A stretch of 64,000 nucleotides of DNA from DASUPK01 sp963815665 (GTDB lineage Bacteria; Actinomycetota; Thermoleophilia; Solirubrobacterales; 70-9). The notes beneath the pieces were generated by a model that saw only the letters and a list, made by a program, of their open reading frames with translations, was not told the origin of the DNA and searched no databases. Where the stretch lies: the NCBI GenBank assembly GCA_963815665.1, contig CAWFHN010000013.1, forward strand, positions 620,001-684,000, written 5' to 3'. A program made the translations under genes and the position numbers. Below are positions 8,458 through 16,311 of the stretch, one piece after another. Numbering within the stretch: the stretch's first letter is position 1; each line of letters opens with the position of its first letter.

Positions 8458-8621
8458 TCCTACTCGCGCAACGGGGTCACCTTCGCCGAGGGCAGGCCGA
8501 TTCCCTCGGGAGGTGAGCTCGTGCTCCGCGTCCGCCCACCCCAGGCCGCTGCACGCTGACCGTCGTCCAGCACCGGGACGGCCAGCGGGTGGTCACGAAG
8601 AGCTCGATACGGCTCGTCTGA
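8458..8621 (+). pseudogene. Remnant of a secreted protein's C-terminus
   Basis: Two short frames read as one broken coding end. The first gives YSRNGVTFAEGRPIPSGG and LVLRVRPP. After a shift near 8550 the next reads TLTVVQHRDGQRVVTKSSI and a stop at 8619-8621. Tails of this kind (alternating basic and valine-rich strands ending in IRLV) are common at the ends of actinobacterial extracellular proteins. Nothing upstream continues the gene, so this looks like a decayed fragment. Low certainty. Confidence 0.35.
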
Positions 8622-8676
8622 TCATCTTCCGAGCAGCTGTCCGCCCGCGCGCGGTGCTTACCCATTGCCCGATGCA

Positions 8677-8709
8677 CCAATCGGCCCCCGGCGTCCCGGG
8701 GGCGATTGG
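8677..8709. terminator. GC-rich hairpin
   Basis: CCAATC pairs with GATTGG and GCCCCCGG with CCGGGGGC, with one bulged G and a CGTC loop: a 14-bp stem. It stands just past the decayed gene end on the plus strand and just past the stop of the small membrane gene on the minus strand, so it could terminate either. Confidence 0.5.
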
Positions 8710-8718
8710 CAACGTCTG

Positions 8719-8931
8719 TTACGAACGCGAGTAGGCGGGCTCGGTTCCCGCGCGCTTGCGCCGGTCCGTGGACTCGGCGCGCCTGCGTCGGCTCGCCTGC
8801 TCGGCTCGTGGAGCTTGGGGCCCGCGAGGCTCTGCCCGCAGGCGGTACGGGAGCCGCATTGCAGCCGACAGAAGAACGAGCAGTCCCGCGGCCAGAACCA
8901 CGTTCAGTACGACTATCAGTGCCATTGACAA
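8719..8931 (-). CDS. Small single-pass membrane protein
   Basis: 70 residues. A single hydrophobic segment (MALIVVLNVVLAAGLLVLLS) is followed by a strongly basic, Arg-rich tail, giving a one-helix protein with a cytoplasmic tail. GGAGG at 8940-8944 is 8 bases before a TTG at 8931 and 14 before the ATG at 8925; the spacing favours the TTG. No homologue is recognised. The roughly 190 bases upstream to the IS element hold no gene, only a CTTCCGC/GCGGAAG hairpin at 9074-9095, so the transcript may have a long leader. Confidence 0.5.
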   Translation of the reverse strand: MSMALIVVLNVVLAAGLLVLLSAAMRLPYRLRAEPRGPQAPRAEQASRRRRAESTDRRKRAGTEPAYSRS

Positions 8932-9122
8932 CTTGACCGCCTCCTTCGTTTATGGGCTTGGATGGCCTTTGTTCGGGACGACGGTATTTGGCTGCGCCCT
9001 AAGCACCGGAAAGCCCCGCGTTAAGACTCGTCAAGGGATCCGAGGAGCCAGGACGGCACACGAATCGCGTCTCCTTCCGCGTGTGAAAGCGGAAGGCGCT
9101 GCGCGTGGCGGAAGGAGCTACC

Positions 9123-10135
9123 GAAAGCGCCGCTCTTGAGTATCCGGTTGGCTCAGGCTGCGGCTCGGCCGGTGATCTCGCGGTAGGTCGTCGGCTCGTG
9201 CAGCGAGCCGAGCCCGAGTAGCGTCTGGAAGGCCGCCATCGGGGTGCGCCGGCGGTTGTGGCGGAAGACGAACTCGTCGAGATAGACCCGCAGGTGCTTG
9301 GCGGAGGCGCTGCGGTGGGTGCCCTGCAGCCAGATCTTGAGATTGGCGATCGCCCGGTCGGCGCGCGGCAGGAAGAACTGGCGGTCGGGCCCGCGCAGGT
9401 GCTGCAGCCGCGGGCGGTGGTCGAAGCCGGACTTAGGGAGTCCGCCGTAGCCGCTCCAGCCGTCGGTGTGGACGATCGTGCCGGGCTCGACGATCTCGTT
9501 CACCCAGCCCGAGAGCGTCTCCCGGTCGAGGCCGTCGAGCACGCTCATGCGCAGGCGACCGGAGCGGGCGCCGCGGACCTCGACCGCGACGCCGACGAGC
9601 GTCTTCCCATCGCGCTCGCGGCCGCCACGACGCGAGGAATGGCGCCCGCCGACGTAGGTCTCATCGATCTCGACCTCGCCCCGCAGCGGCTCCCGCTCGG
9701 GGTTCACCATCGCCCGGCGCAGCTTCTGCAGGATCAGCCAGGCGGTCTCGTAGCGCCCGATGCCGAGCTGGCGCTGCAGCTGCTTGGCGGAGATCCCCGG
9801 GGTGTGGGTGGCGACCAGGTAGGCCGACCAGAACCAAAGTCGCAGCGGGGTGCGGGTTCGGTGCATCACCGTCCCCGCCGTGACCGAGGCCTGATGGTGG
9901 CAGCGAGCGCACTCCCAGAGGTGGCGACGCTCCAGCACCCAGGCGTGCTCCCCGCCGCAGGCCGGGCAGCGGTAGCCCTCCGGCCAGCGCGAGGCCGCTA
10001 GGTACTCGAGGCAGGCCGCCTCATCCGAGAAGCGATCCTGGAAGTCCACGATCGTGCGCGGGAAGTCTGGCCGGCCCATGCGACGACCGTAGGCACGGCA
10101 CCTGACGGAACCGGATACTCAGGAGCGGCGGTTTC
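9123..10135. mobile_element. IS1595-family insertion sequence, apparently complete
   Basis: Bounded by 27-bp terminal inverted repeats at 9123-9149 and 10109-10135 that match except at two positions (GAAAGCGCCGCTCTTGAG against GAAACCGCCGCTCCTGAG, both then TATCCGGTT). It contains a single intact transposase gene on the minus strand. The 8-base flanks (9115-9122 and 10136-10143) do not match, so no target duplication is visible; an old insertion or a recombination after insertion would explain that. The right end is only 12 bases from the fabI stop codon. Confidence 0.85.
9153..10079 (-). CDS. IS1595-family transposase (ISXO2-like DDE domain)
   Basis: 308 residues, no frameshift. The N-terminal zinc ribbon has CPAC (about 38-41) and CARCHH (about 57-62). 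The ISXO2-like DDE domain shows EIDETYVGGRHSSRRGG (first acidic residues), IVHTDGWSGY (second Asp) and YLDEFVFRHNRR near the C-terminus, where this family carries the final catalytic residue followed by N-R-R. It cuts and inserts the element at its inverted repeats. All motifs are present, so it may be active. Confidence 0.93.
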   Translation of the reverse strand: MGRPDFPRTIVDFQDRFSDEAACLEYLAASRWPEGYRCPACGGEHAWVLERRHLWECARCHHQASVTAGTVMHRTRTPLRLWFWSAYLVATHTPGISAKQLQRQLGIGRYETAWLILQKLRRAMVNPEREPLRGEVEIDETYVGGRHSSRRGGRERDGKTLVGVAVEVRGARSGRLRMSVLDGLDRETLSGWVNEIVEPGTIVHTDGWSGYGGLPKSGFDHRPRLQHLRGPDRQFFLPRADRAIANLKIWLQGTHRSASAKHLRVYLDEFVFRHNRRRTPMAAFQTLLGLGSLHEPTTYREITGRAAA

Positions 10136-10147
10136 TGAATCACACCT

Positions 10148-10987
10148 CTAGGTAAGGGGGCTTCGCCTGCCGCCCATGAGTTCCATTGACTTCACAGCGC
10201 CGTTCGAATCCGTCCCGCTCTCTGCGACGGCGCCGAGCGCGTGGGCGCCGCCATCGACGTGGATCAGCTCGCCGGTGATCGCCTCGGACCAATCGGAGAG
10301 CAGGAAGCAGATCGCCCGGGCCACCGGGGCGGGGTCTTCGGTGTCCCAGCCGAGCGGGGCGGCGGCCGGCCAGCTCGACGCCAGCTGATCGAAGCCATCG
10401 ATCCCGCCGGCGGCCGGAGACGAGATCGGCCCGGCCGAGATCAGGTTGGAGCGGATGCCGCGCGGGCCCAGCTCTCGTGCCAGGTAGCGGTTGACCGCCT
10501 CCAGCGCCGCCTTCGAGACGCCCATCCAGTCGTACGACGGCCAGGCCACGGAGGCGTCGAAGTCGAGGCCGACCACGCTCCCGCCGCGGTCCATGAGCGG
10601 CGCCAGATGCCGCGCCAGCGCCTGGAACGAGTACGCGCTCGTCCGGAAGGCCTCGACGGCGCTCTCCGCCCCGGTCTCCATGAAGCGCCCGCCGATCGCG
10701 TCTGCCGGGGCGAAGGCGATCGCGTGCAGGACGCCGTCCACGCCGGCCCAGCGGCCCTCGAGCCCCTCCGCGAGCGACGCGAGGTCCTCCTCGGAGTTGA
10801 TGTCGAGCTCGAGCACGTCCGGTGGCTCCGGGAGCCGGGCGGCCGCGCGCTCCGTCATCCGGCGGGTGCGCCCGAAGCCGGTGAGCACGACCTCGGCCCC
10901 GGCGAGCTGCGCCTCGCGAGCGGCCGCGAAGGCGATGCTCTTCCGGGTCAGGACCCCGGTGATGAGCAGTCTCTTGCCGGAGAGCAT
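10148..10987 (-). CDS. fabI: Enoyl-ACP reductase, FabI/InhA type
   Basis: Last step of each fatty acid elongation cycle: NAD(P)H-dependent reduction of trans-2-enoyl-ACP. 279 residues. The N-terminus has LLITGVLTRKSIAFA, the FabI-type glycine-rich variant. The catalytic pair has the FabI spacing Y-x6-K (YDWMGVSK, about residues 152-159). IHVDGGAHALG closes the fold; about 25 further residues form an unusual polar tail. The ATG overlaps the stop of the dehydratase gene by one base. It is the last gene of the operon. Because the IS element starts 12 bases past its stop, any native terminator has been displaced. Confidence 0.92.
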   Translation of the reverse strand: MLSGKRLLITGVLTRKSIAFAAAREAQLAGAEVVLTGFGRTRRMTERAAARLPEPPDVLELDINSEEDLASLAEGLEGRWAGVDGVLHAIAFAPADAIGGRFMETGAESAVEAFRTSAYSFQALARHLAPLMDRGGSVVGLDFDASVAWPSYDWMGVSKAALEAVNRYLARELGPRGIRSNLISAGPISSPAAGGIDGFDQLASSWPAAAPLGWDTEDPAPVARAICFLLSDWSEAITGELIHVDGGAHALGAVAESGTDSNGAVKSMELMGGRRSPLT

Positions 10988-11547
10988 CAGGCGAGCAGCC
11001 TGCCGTCCTGGAGCGGGGAGAGGTCGTCCTCGGAGGATGCGGGGGTCGCGGACGAGCCATCGGGCTCAGGCTGACGGCGCCAGAGCACCACGATCTCCAT
11101 GCGGGCCACCAGCTCGTCTGACTGGTTGACGATTCGCACGACGAGCGTGACCAGCCCGGTCTCGGCCCCGAGCTCGCGCTTCTCGGAGAGCCTGGCGCGA
11201 ACCCTGATCGTGTCGCCGAGCCCGACCGGCCGCTTCAGCACCGCGCCGTCGATGGAGCGCAGGGCGAGCACGACGCGCGGATCGATCGGCAGGAGGCCCA
11301 GGGCGTAGGAGAAGACCAGCATCCCGTGGGCGATCCGCCGGCCGAAGGCGCTCTCGGCCGCCCACGCGGCGTCGGCGTGCTGGGGGTGCCAGTCGCCGGT
11401 CAGGGCCGCGAAGGAGACGACGTCGTACTCGGTGACGGTCCGGCCCGAGGACTCCATCGAGTCCCCGATCTCAAGGTCGTCGAAGTAGGGCGGCGCCTCG
11501 CGCCAGAGCGCCCTCTCGCGGGCCGCGTCGATCGTCTCCGTGGTCAT
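10987..11547 (-). CDS. MaoC-type hotdog dehydratase, probable 3-hydroxyacyl-ACP dehydratase
   Basis: 186 residues with the MaoC hydratase-2 motif: TGDWHPQHADAAWAAES (about 71-87) with its Asp and His, followed by FGRRIAHGMLVFSYALG. Hotdog fold, R-specific hydratase/dehydratase chemistry. The operon lacks fabZ or fabA, so this gene is the natural candidate for dehydrating 3-hydroxyacyl-ACP, as the HadAB proteins do in mycobacteria. That role is inferred from position. The start overlaps the accD stop by four bases and its stop overlaps the fabI start. Confidence 0.85.
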   Translation of the reverse strand: MTTETIDAARERALWREAPPYFDDLEIGDSMESSGRTVTEYDVVSFAALTGDWHPQHADAAWAAESAFGRRIAHGMLVFSYALGLLPIDPRVVLALRSIDGAVLKRPVGLGDTIRVRARLSEKRELGAETGLVTLVVRIVNQSDELVARMEIVVLWRRQPEPDGSSATPASSEDDLSPLQDGRLLA

Positions 11548-13010
11548 GCCGTCCTCCTTCGTCCGTTGGCTCCGCCGAGCACCGAGAGCGCCCAGATCAG
11601 TCGCTCCCTGGTCTCGGCCGGCTCGATCACCTCGTCCACGTCTCCGGCGCCGGCGGCCACCTCCGCCCGCAGATGACCGCGGGCGTACTCGTCCGCGAGC
11701 CGGTCGCGCTCCGAGTCCGGGTCGGGCGAGCCCTCGATCGCCCGGCGGTGGATGATCCCCACCGCCTGGCGGGCGCCCAGCACGCCGATCTCGGCGCTCG
11801 GCCAGGCGAGCACGACGTCGGCGCCCAGCTGACGCGAGTTCATCGTGATGAAGCCGCCCCCGTAGGCCTTGCGCAGGACGACCGTCACCTTCGGAACCCG
11901 CGCGGCGGAGAAGGCATGGAGCAGGCCGGCGCCGTGGCGGATCACTCCCATTGCCTCCTGCTTGGTCCCGGGAAGGAACCCCGGGGTGTCGACCAAGACG
12001 ACGAGTGGCAGGCCGAAGGCGTCGCAGCGGCGGATGAAGTCAGCGGCCTTCTCAGACGCGGCGGAGTCGATCACGCCGCCGAGGTGACGCGGCTGGTTGG
12101 CGACCACGCCGACCGGATGCCCGTTGAGCCGGATCAGCGCCGTGACCATGTTCCGGGCCCAGCGCGGCGAGAGCTCGAGCATCGAGCTCGAGTCCCCGAT
12201 GCAGCGGATCACCGAGCGGACGTCATAGACCTTGCGGGGATCGGCCGGGACCGCCGAGCCAGGGTCCCTGCCGAGCGGCTCCTGGGGCAGGACCGGGTCG
12301 GGCGGCTGCTCGGAGCTCTGCGGGAGGTGGCCGAGCAGGTCGCGGACCAGCTCCGCGGCGGCGCGGTCGTCGGGAGCGACCAGATCGCACACCCCGTTGC
12401 GGGAGTGGACTCGGGCGCCGCCGAGCTCGTCCATCGTCACGCTCTCGCCCATCACCTCCTCGACGACGCCGGGCCCGGTGAGGAAGAGCCGCGCCTCCTC
12501 GGTCATCACCACGAAGTCGGTGAGGGCGGGGGAATAGGCACCGCCGCCGGCCGAGGTCCCGGTGATCACGCTGATCTGCGGCACGCGGCCCGAGAGCGCG
12601 ACGTGCTGCCGGAAGATCGCGCCGTATCCGCCCAGCGCCTCGGCGCCCTCGTCGATGCGGGCGCCGCCGGAGGCGATGAAGCCGACCACGGGCGCTCCCG
12701 CTCTGCCGGCCAGATCGAGGACCCGCACGATCGTCTCGGCCTGCGCGGTCCCCAGCGATCCGCCCGCGAAGCTCTGGTCCTGGGCGTAGCAGTAGACGGG
12801 TCGCCCGCCGACGCTGCCCGCCCCGGCGACGACCCCGTCGCCGGGGGCCGACCGCGCCGAGCGGGATGCGATCCGCGTCCGGACCAGCTCGAGCGAGCCG
12901 GGATCGCAGAGGGCCTCGAGCCGCTCGAGCGGCGCGAGGCGCGTGCTCTCGGGGGCCTCCTCCGGTGCCGGTCGCAGCCCCGACAGGGGTGTGGCGAGAG
13001 CCGGCTTCAC
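11544..13010 (-). CDS. accD: Acyl-CoA carboxylase carboxyltransferase subunit (AccD/PccB type)
   Basis: 488 residues from a GTG that overlaps the fabF stop (GTGA). Carboxyltransferase moving the carboxyl group from biotin to acetyl- or propionyl-CoA to make malonyl-CoA for this operon. Both crotonase-like halves are present. The N-half carries FIASGGARIDEGAEALGGYG and VITGTSAGGGAYSPAL. The C-half carries VVLVDTPGFLPGTKQEAMG and RKAYGGGFITMNSRQLGAD. There is no N-terminal zinc finger, so it is the fused PccB-like form typical of actinobacteria. The biotinylated alpha subunit is not in the window. The frame stays open upstream to 13778, but that part is antisense-like shadow of fabF. Confidence 0.9.
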   Translation of the reverse strand: MKPALATPLSGLRPAPEEAPESTRLAPLERLEALCDPGSLELVRTRIASRSARSAPGDGVVAGAGSVGGRPVYCYAQDQSFAGGSLGTAQAETIVRVLDLAGRAGAPVVGFIASGGARIDEGAEALGGYGAIFRQHVALSGRVPQISVITGTSAGGGAYSPALTDFVVMTEEARLFLTGPGVVEEVMGESVTMDELGGARVHSRNGVCDLVAPDDRAAAELVRDLLGHLPQSSEQPPDPVLPQEPLGRDPGSAVPADPRKVYDVRSVIRCIGDSSSMLELSPRWARNMVTALIRLNGHPVGVVANQPRHLGGVIDSAASEKAADFIRRCDAFGLPLVVLVDTPGFLPGTKQEAMGVIRHGAGLLHAFSAARVPKVTVVLRKAYGGGFITMNSRQLGADVVLAWPSAEIGVLGARQAVGIIHRRAIEGSPDPDSERDRLADEYARGHLRAEVAAGAGDVDEVIEPAETRERLIWALSVLGGANGRRRTA

Positions 13011-14206
13011 TTTGCGGCCTCGACGCAGAGGACGACGTTGTGCCCGCCGAACCCGAACGAGTTGCTGATCCCGATCGCGGGGTGGCCGTTCAGGGACAGC
13101 GCCTTCGCCTCGCCCGGCACGTAGTCGAGGTCGAGCCCCTCGTCGGGCTCCTCGTAGTTGAGGGTCGGGGGCGCCTGCTTGGCGCGGAGCGCCTGCAGCG
13201 TCTCCACCGCCTCGACGGCCCCGGCCGCTCCGAGCAGATGGCCGATCGCCGACTTGGTCGACGAGGTGGGAATCCGCATCGCCTGCTCGCCGAGAGCCGA
13301 CTTCAGGGCCTCGGTCTCGGAGCGGTCGTTGAGCGGAGTGGAGGTTCCGTGCGCATTGACGTAGGCCAGCTGGCCCGGCTCGATCTCCGCGTCGGCGAGC
13401 GCCTTGCGGATCGCGCGGGCGGCGCCCTCGCCGCTCGGCTCGGGCGCCGTCATGTGATGCGCGTCGGCCGTGGCGCCGTAGCCGGTCAGGTATCCGAGGA
13501 TCGGCGCGCCGCGCAGCTCGGCCGTCTCGGCGTCCTCGAGGACCATCACGCCCGCGCCCTCGCCCATCACGAATCCGTCGCGACGGCGGTCGAAGGGGCG
13601 CGAGATTCCGGACTTGGAGGTGGCGCCCATCTCGGCGAACGCGGCCGTCGCCAGGGGGGTGATCGCCGATTCCGCGCCGCCGGCAACGCAGGCGACGGCG
13701 TCGCCGTAGGCGACCATGCGGGCCGCTGTCCCGACGGCGTGGGCGCCGGCGGCACAGGCGGAGACCGTCCCGAAGCACTGTCCGCGCAGCTCGTGCTCGA
13801 TAGCGAGAGCGCCCGCGGCGGAGTTGGCCATCATCTGGGGCACGCAGTGGGGCGAGACCTTGCCCTGTCCGCTCTCGCGCAGGATCGTGTGCTCCGACTC
13901 GATCGTGGAGAGGCCGCCGATGCCCGTCCCCATCACGCAGCCCACCTCGGCCCGGTCGTAGGGCGCCTCGTCCAGGCCGGCGCCCGTGATCGCCTCGGCC
14001 GCGGCGACCAGCGCGAGCTGGGTGAAGCGGTCGGTGCGGCGCACCTGGCGGCGGGTCAGGTGATCCGTCGCCTCGAAGTCCGAGCAGCGGGCGAGCCCGT
14101 CCTCGATCCCGGACTCTCCGGCCGACCAGCGCTCGTGCAGGGCCGGCGCGCCGACTCCCAGCGGGGTGACCGCGCCGATCCCGGTTATCGCGACCCTGCG
14201 TGTCAT
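13007..14206 (-). CDS. fabF: 3-oxoacyl-ACP synthase II (FabF)
   Basis: Elongating condensing enzyme: decarboxylative Claisen condensation of malonyl-ACP with acyl-ACP. 399 residues. The N-terminus VAITGIGAVTPLG is classical. The active-site Cys is in VSACAAGAHAVG (about 158-169), the two histidines are in NAHGTSTPLND (about 296) and SIGHLLGAAGA (about 332), and GFGGHNVVL closes the protein. All catalytic residues are present. ATGA overlap with the ACP stop upstream and GTGA overlap with accD downstream, so it is translated as part of one coupled chain. Confidence 0.95.
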   Translation of the reverse strand: MTRRVAITGIGAVTPLGVGAPALHERWSAGESGIEDGLARCSDFEATDHLTRRQVRRTDRFTQLALVAAAEAITGAGLDEAPYDRAEVGCVMGTGIGGLSTIESEHTILRESGQGKVSPHCVPQMMANSAAGALAIEHELRGQCFGTVSACAAGAHAVGTAARMVAYGDAVACVAGGAESAITPLATAAFAEMGATSKSGISRPFDRRRDGFVMGEGAGVMVLEDAETAELRGAPILGYLTGYGATADAHHMTAPEPSGEGAARAIRKALADAEIEPGQLAYVNAHGTSTPLNDRSETEALKSALGEQAMRIPTSSTKSAIGHLLGAAGAVEAVETLQALRAKQAPPTLNYEEPDEGLDLDYVPGEAKALSLNGHPAIGISNSFGFGGHNVVLCVEAAK

Positions 14207-14448
14207 TGCTGGCGCTGGGCCACGAAGTCGACCACGTCCTGGACCGTCGCGATCTTCTCCATCTCGGCGTCGCTGACCTCGATCTTGTACTCGTCCTCGA
14301 TCACCTGGGCCAGCTCGACCAGGTCGAGCGAGTCGATGTCCAGGTCCTCGAAGCGCGAGTCCGGCTTGACGTTCTCGGGCTCCTCGCCGAACTCGACGAG
14401 CGCGGCGATCACCCTCTCCGTCACCTGGTCCTTCGTTGCAGTCGTCAT
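14203..14448 (-). CDS. acpP: Acyl carrier protein
   Basis: 81 residues, acidic four-helix carrier. The 4'-phosphopantetheine attachment serine is in DLDIDSLDLVEL (about residue 41). It carries growing acyl chains between the operon's enzymes. A strong ribosome binding site (AAAGGAG) sits a few bases before the ATG; this is the only junction in the operon with a real gap (22 bases after fabG), which suits the need for high ACP levels. The stop overlaps the fabF start. Confidence 0.96.
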   Translation of the reverse strand: MTTATKDQVTERVIAALVEFGEEPENVKPDSRFEDLDIDSLDLVELAQVIEDEYKIEVSDAEMEKIATVQDVVDFVAQRQQ

Positions 14449-14470
14449 GCGTCTCCTTTCGTCGGTCTTC

Positions 14471-15268
14471 TCAGGCGGACATGCCGCCGTCGATGGGCAG
14501 AACTGCTCCGGTCACGTAGGAGGCCTCGTCGGAGGCCAGGAAGCCGATGCAGGCCGCGACGTCCTCCGGGGATCCGGGCCGCCTCGCGGGAATCGCGTCG
14601 AGCAGGGCGGCCGATCCGTTGGAGTCGGAGCCGTTGGAGGTGAAGTCGCGGGTCAGCTCGGTCTCGATCAGTCCAGGAGCGACTGCGTTCACGGTCACCC
14701 CACGGCGTGCCACCTCCACCGCCACGGTCCGGGTGAAGGCGATCAGGCCGGCCTTCGAGGCCGCGTAGTTGGCCTGGCCCGGGTTGGCGCGCATCCCGAC
14801 GACCGAGGAGACGTTGATCACCCGGCCGAAGCGCTGGCGCATCATCGGCCCGATCGCGGCGCGGGTCAGGCGGAAGGCGGCGGTCAGGTTGACATCCAGC
14901 ACGCGGCTCCAGTCCTCGTCGCTGAGGCGCATCGAGAGGTTGTCGGCGGTCATCCCCGCGTTGTTGACGAGTACGAGGACCGGGCCGAGCCGCTCGGTCA
15001 CCTCGGCGAGCATCTCGTCGGTCGCCGCACGATCGGCGACGTCCGCGCCGACCGCCAGGGCGGTGCCGCCGCCGTCCTCTATCTGCCCGGCGGTCGCATC
15101 GGCGCCGTCCCGGTCGCGGGAGTAGTTGACCGCGACGGACCAGCCGTCGTCTGCCAGCGCCCTCGCCGTGGCGGCGCCGATCCCGCGGGACGCGCCGGTG
15201 ACCAGTGCGCAGCCAAGTGCCTGCTTTGCCGCGATCCCCTCCGTGCCGGTGGCGGTCTCCGTGCTCAC
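14471..15268 (-). CDS. fabG: 3-oxoacyl-ACP reductase (FabG)
   Basis: NADPH-dependent reduction of 3-oxoacyl-ACP to 3R-hydroxyacyl-ACP. 265 residues. TGASRGIGAATA (cofactor site), NNAG, Ser in NVSSVVG and the catalytic YAASK are all present; the C-terminus ends in VLPIDGGMSA. The GTG at 15268 overlaps the fabH stop by four bases (GTGA) and has GGGAG upstream, so I prefer it to the in-frame codon at 15283. The first 24 residues are a short polar extension (VSTETATGTEG) before the Rossmann strand. Confidence 0.93.
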   Translation of the reverse strand: MSTETATGTEGIAAKQALGCALVTGASRGIGAATARALADDGWSVAVNYSRDRDGADATAGQIEDGGGTALAVGADVADRAATDEMLAEVTERLGPVLVLVNNAGMTADNLSMRLSDEDWSRVLDVNLTAAFRLTRAAIGPMMRQRFGRVINVSSVVGMRANPGQANYAASKAGLIAFTRTVAVEVARRGVTVNAVAPGLIETELTRDFTSNGSDSNGSAALLDAIPARRPGSPEDVAACIGFLASDEASYVTGAVLPIDGGMSA

Positions 15269-16311
15269 GCGCTCCCCTCCCACTCGAGGATCCCGGCGCC
15301 CCAGGTGAGCCCGGCGCCGAAGGCGGAGAGCAGCACGCGGGATCCCTTCCGCAGCAGGCCCGTGGAGGCGGCCTCGCTGAGAGCGATCGGGATGCTGGCG
15401 GCGGAGGTGTTCCCATATTCCCGCAGGCAGTCGATCACGCGATCGCCCGGCAGGTCGAGGCGCTCGCCGACCGCGGAGATGATCCGCGAGTTGGCCTGGT
15501 GGTAGACGAAGAGGTCGATCTCCTCGAGGGCGAGCCCGGCGTCCGAAACGACCTGCTGCGTCGTGTCGCTCATCGCCGCCACCGCCGCGCGGAAGGTGGC
15601 GCGGCCGTCCATCCGGATCAGCCGCTCCTCGTGGGTTGCGGTGATCAGTTCGCCTCGCGCGCCATCGGAATGCAGCGCGATCGGGCCGATCAGACCGGGG
15701 CCGCCGAGGGTGAGCACGGCGGCCCCGGCCCCATCGCCGAAGAGGCCCGCGGTCCGCCTGTCGCCGTAGTCGATCACTTGGCTGAGGACCTCGGCGCCGA
15801 CGACGAGCGCCGCCCGAGCCCGCCCGGACTCGAGCTGCGCCGCCGCCAGGGAGAGGGCAGAGAGGAATCCCGTGCAGGCTGCGCCGATGTCGATCGCTCC
15901 GGCCGACTCCGCGCCGAGCCGGCTGGCGACGAGGGGCGCGGCGTGAGGCTGGAGCTGATCGGGCGTGAACGTCGCCACCAGGACGAGGTCGATCTCGGTG
16001 GGGTCGACCTCGGCGAGGGCGAGGGCGCGCGATCCGGCGTCGGCGGCGAGGTCGACCAGGCTCTCGCCGTCAACGCGGCGCCGGCGGTGGATGCCGGTTC
16101 GCGAGGAGATCCACTCGGAGTCGACGCCGAGGGGCCGCGCCAGCTCGTCGTTCTCGACGATCCTCTCGGGCAGCGCGGCCGCGACGGCCGCGATACCCGG
16201 TCCGGACGTCGCCCTGGCCTCCACCGCGCCCGTGGCGCGGGCGACGAGGCCCTCGGGATCGACCAGCGCGGAATCCACTTCCCACTGCTGTCCGGGAGAT
16301 AGCTCAGGCAA
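15265..16311 (-). CDS. fabH: 3-oxoacyl-ACP synthase III (FabH)
   Basis: Initiating condensing enzyme: acyl-CoA plus malonyl-ACP. 348 residues. The catalytic triad is visible as Cys in GAACTGFLSAL, His in VYHQANSRI and Asn in YGNTSAASIP. The start is a TTG at 16311, overlapping the fabD stop by eight bases and preceded by AGGGAG at 7 bases, so it is well supported despite the rare codon. About 35 residues precede the usual FabH N-terminus; a GTG at 16278 is an alternative start. The acyl-CoA preference (acetyl or branched) cannot be read from the sequence. Confidence 0.93.
   Translation of the reverse strand: MPELSPGQQWEVDSALVDPEGLVARATGAVEARATSGPGIAAVAAALPERIVENDELARPLGVDSEWISSRTGIHRRRRVDGESLVDLAADAGSRALALAEVDPTEIDLVLVATFTPDQLQPHAAPLVASRLGAESAGAIDIGAACTGFLSALSLAAAQLESGRARAALVVGAEVLSQVIDYGDRRTAGLFGDGAGAAVLTLGGPGLIGPIALHSDGARGELITATHEERLIRMDGRATFRAAVAAMSDTTQQVVSDAGLALEEIDLFVYHQANSRIISAVGERLDLPGDRVIDCLREYGNTSAASIPIALSEAASTGLLRKGSRVLLSAFGAGLTWGAGILEWEGSA

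Noticed and set aside
8945..9122. Riboswitch (c-di-AMP, c-di-GMP or other) in the leader of the small membrane protein
   Set aside because: Some GC-rich pairing is present but no known consensus core could be matched by eye.
9115..10143. 8-bp target duplication around the IS element
   Set aside because: The flanking 8-mers GAGCTACC and TGAATCAC do not match.
13010..13778. N-terminal extension of the carboxyltransferase frame
   Set aside because: The frame is open but runs through fabF in another register; the GTG at 13010 with a four-base overlap and the family's usual length mark the real start.
12866..15505. Long open frame on the plus strand opposite the fatty acid operon
   Set aside because: It is antisense to accD, fabF, acpP and fabG, has only Arg/Gly/Asp/His-rich low-complexity sequence and no motifs; GC-rich codon bias opens antisense frames.
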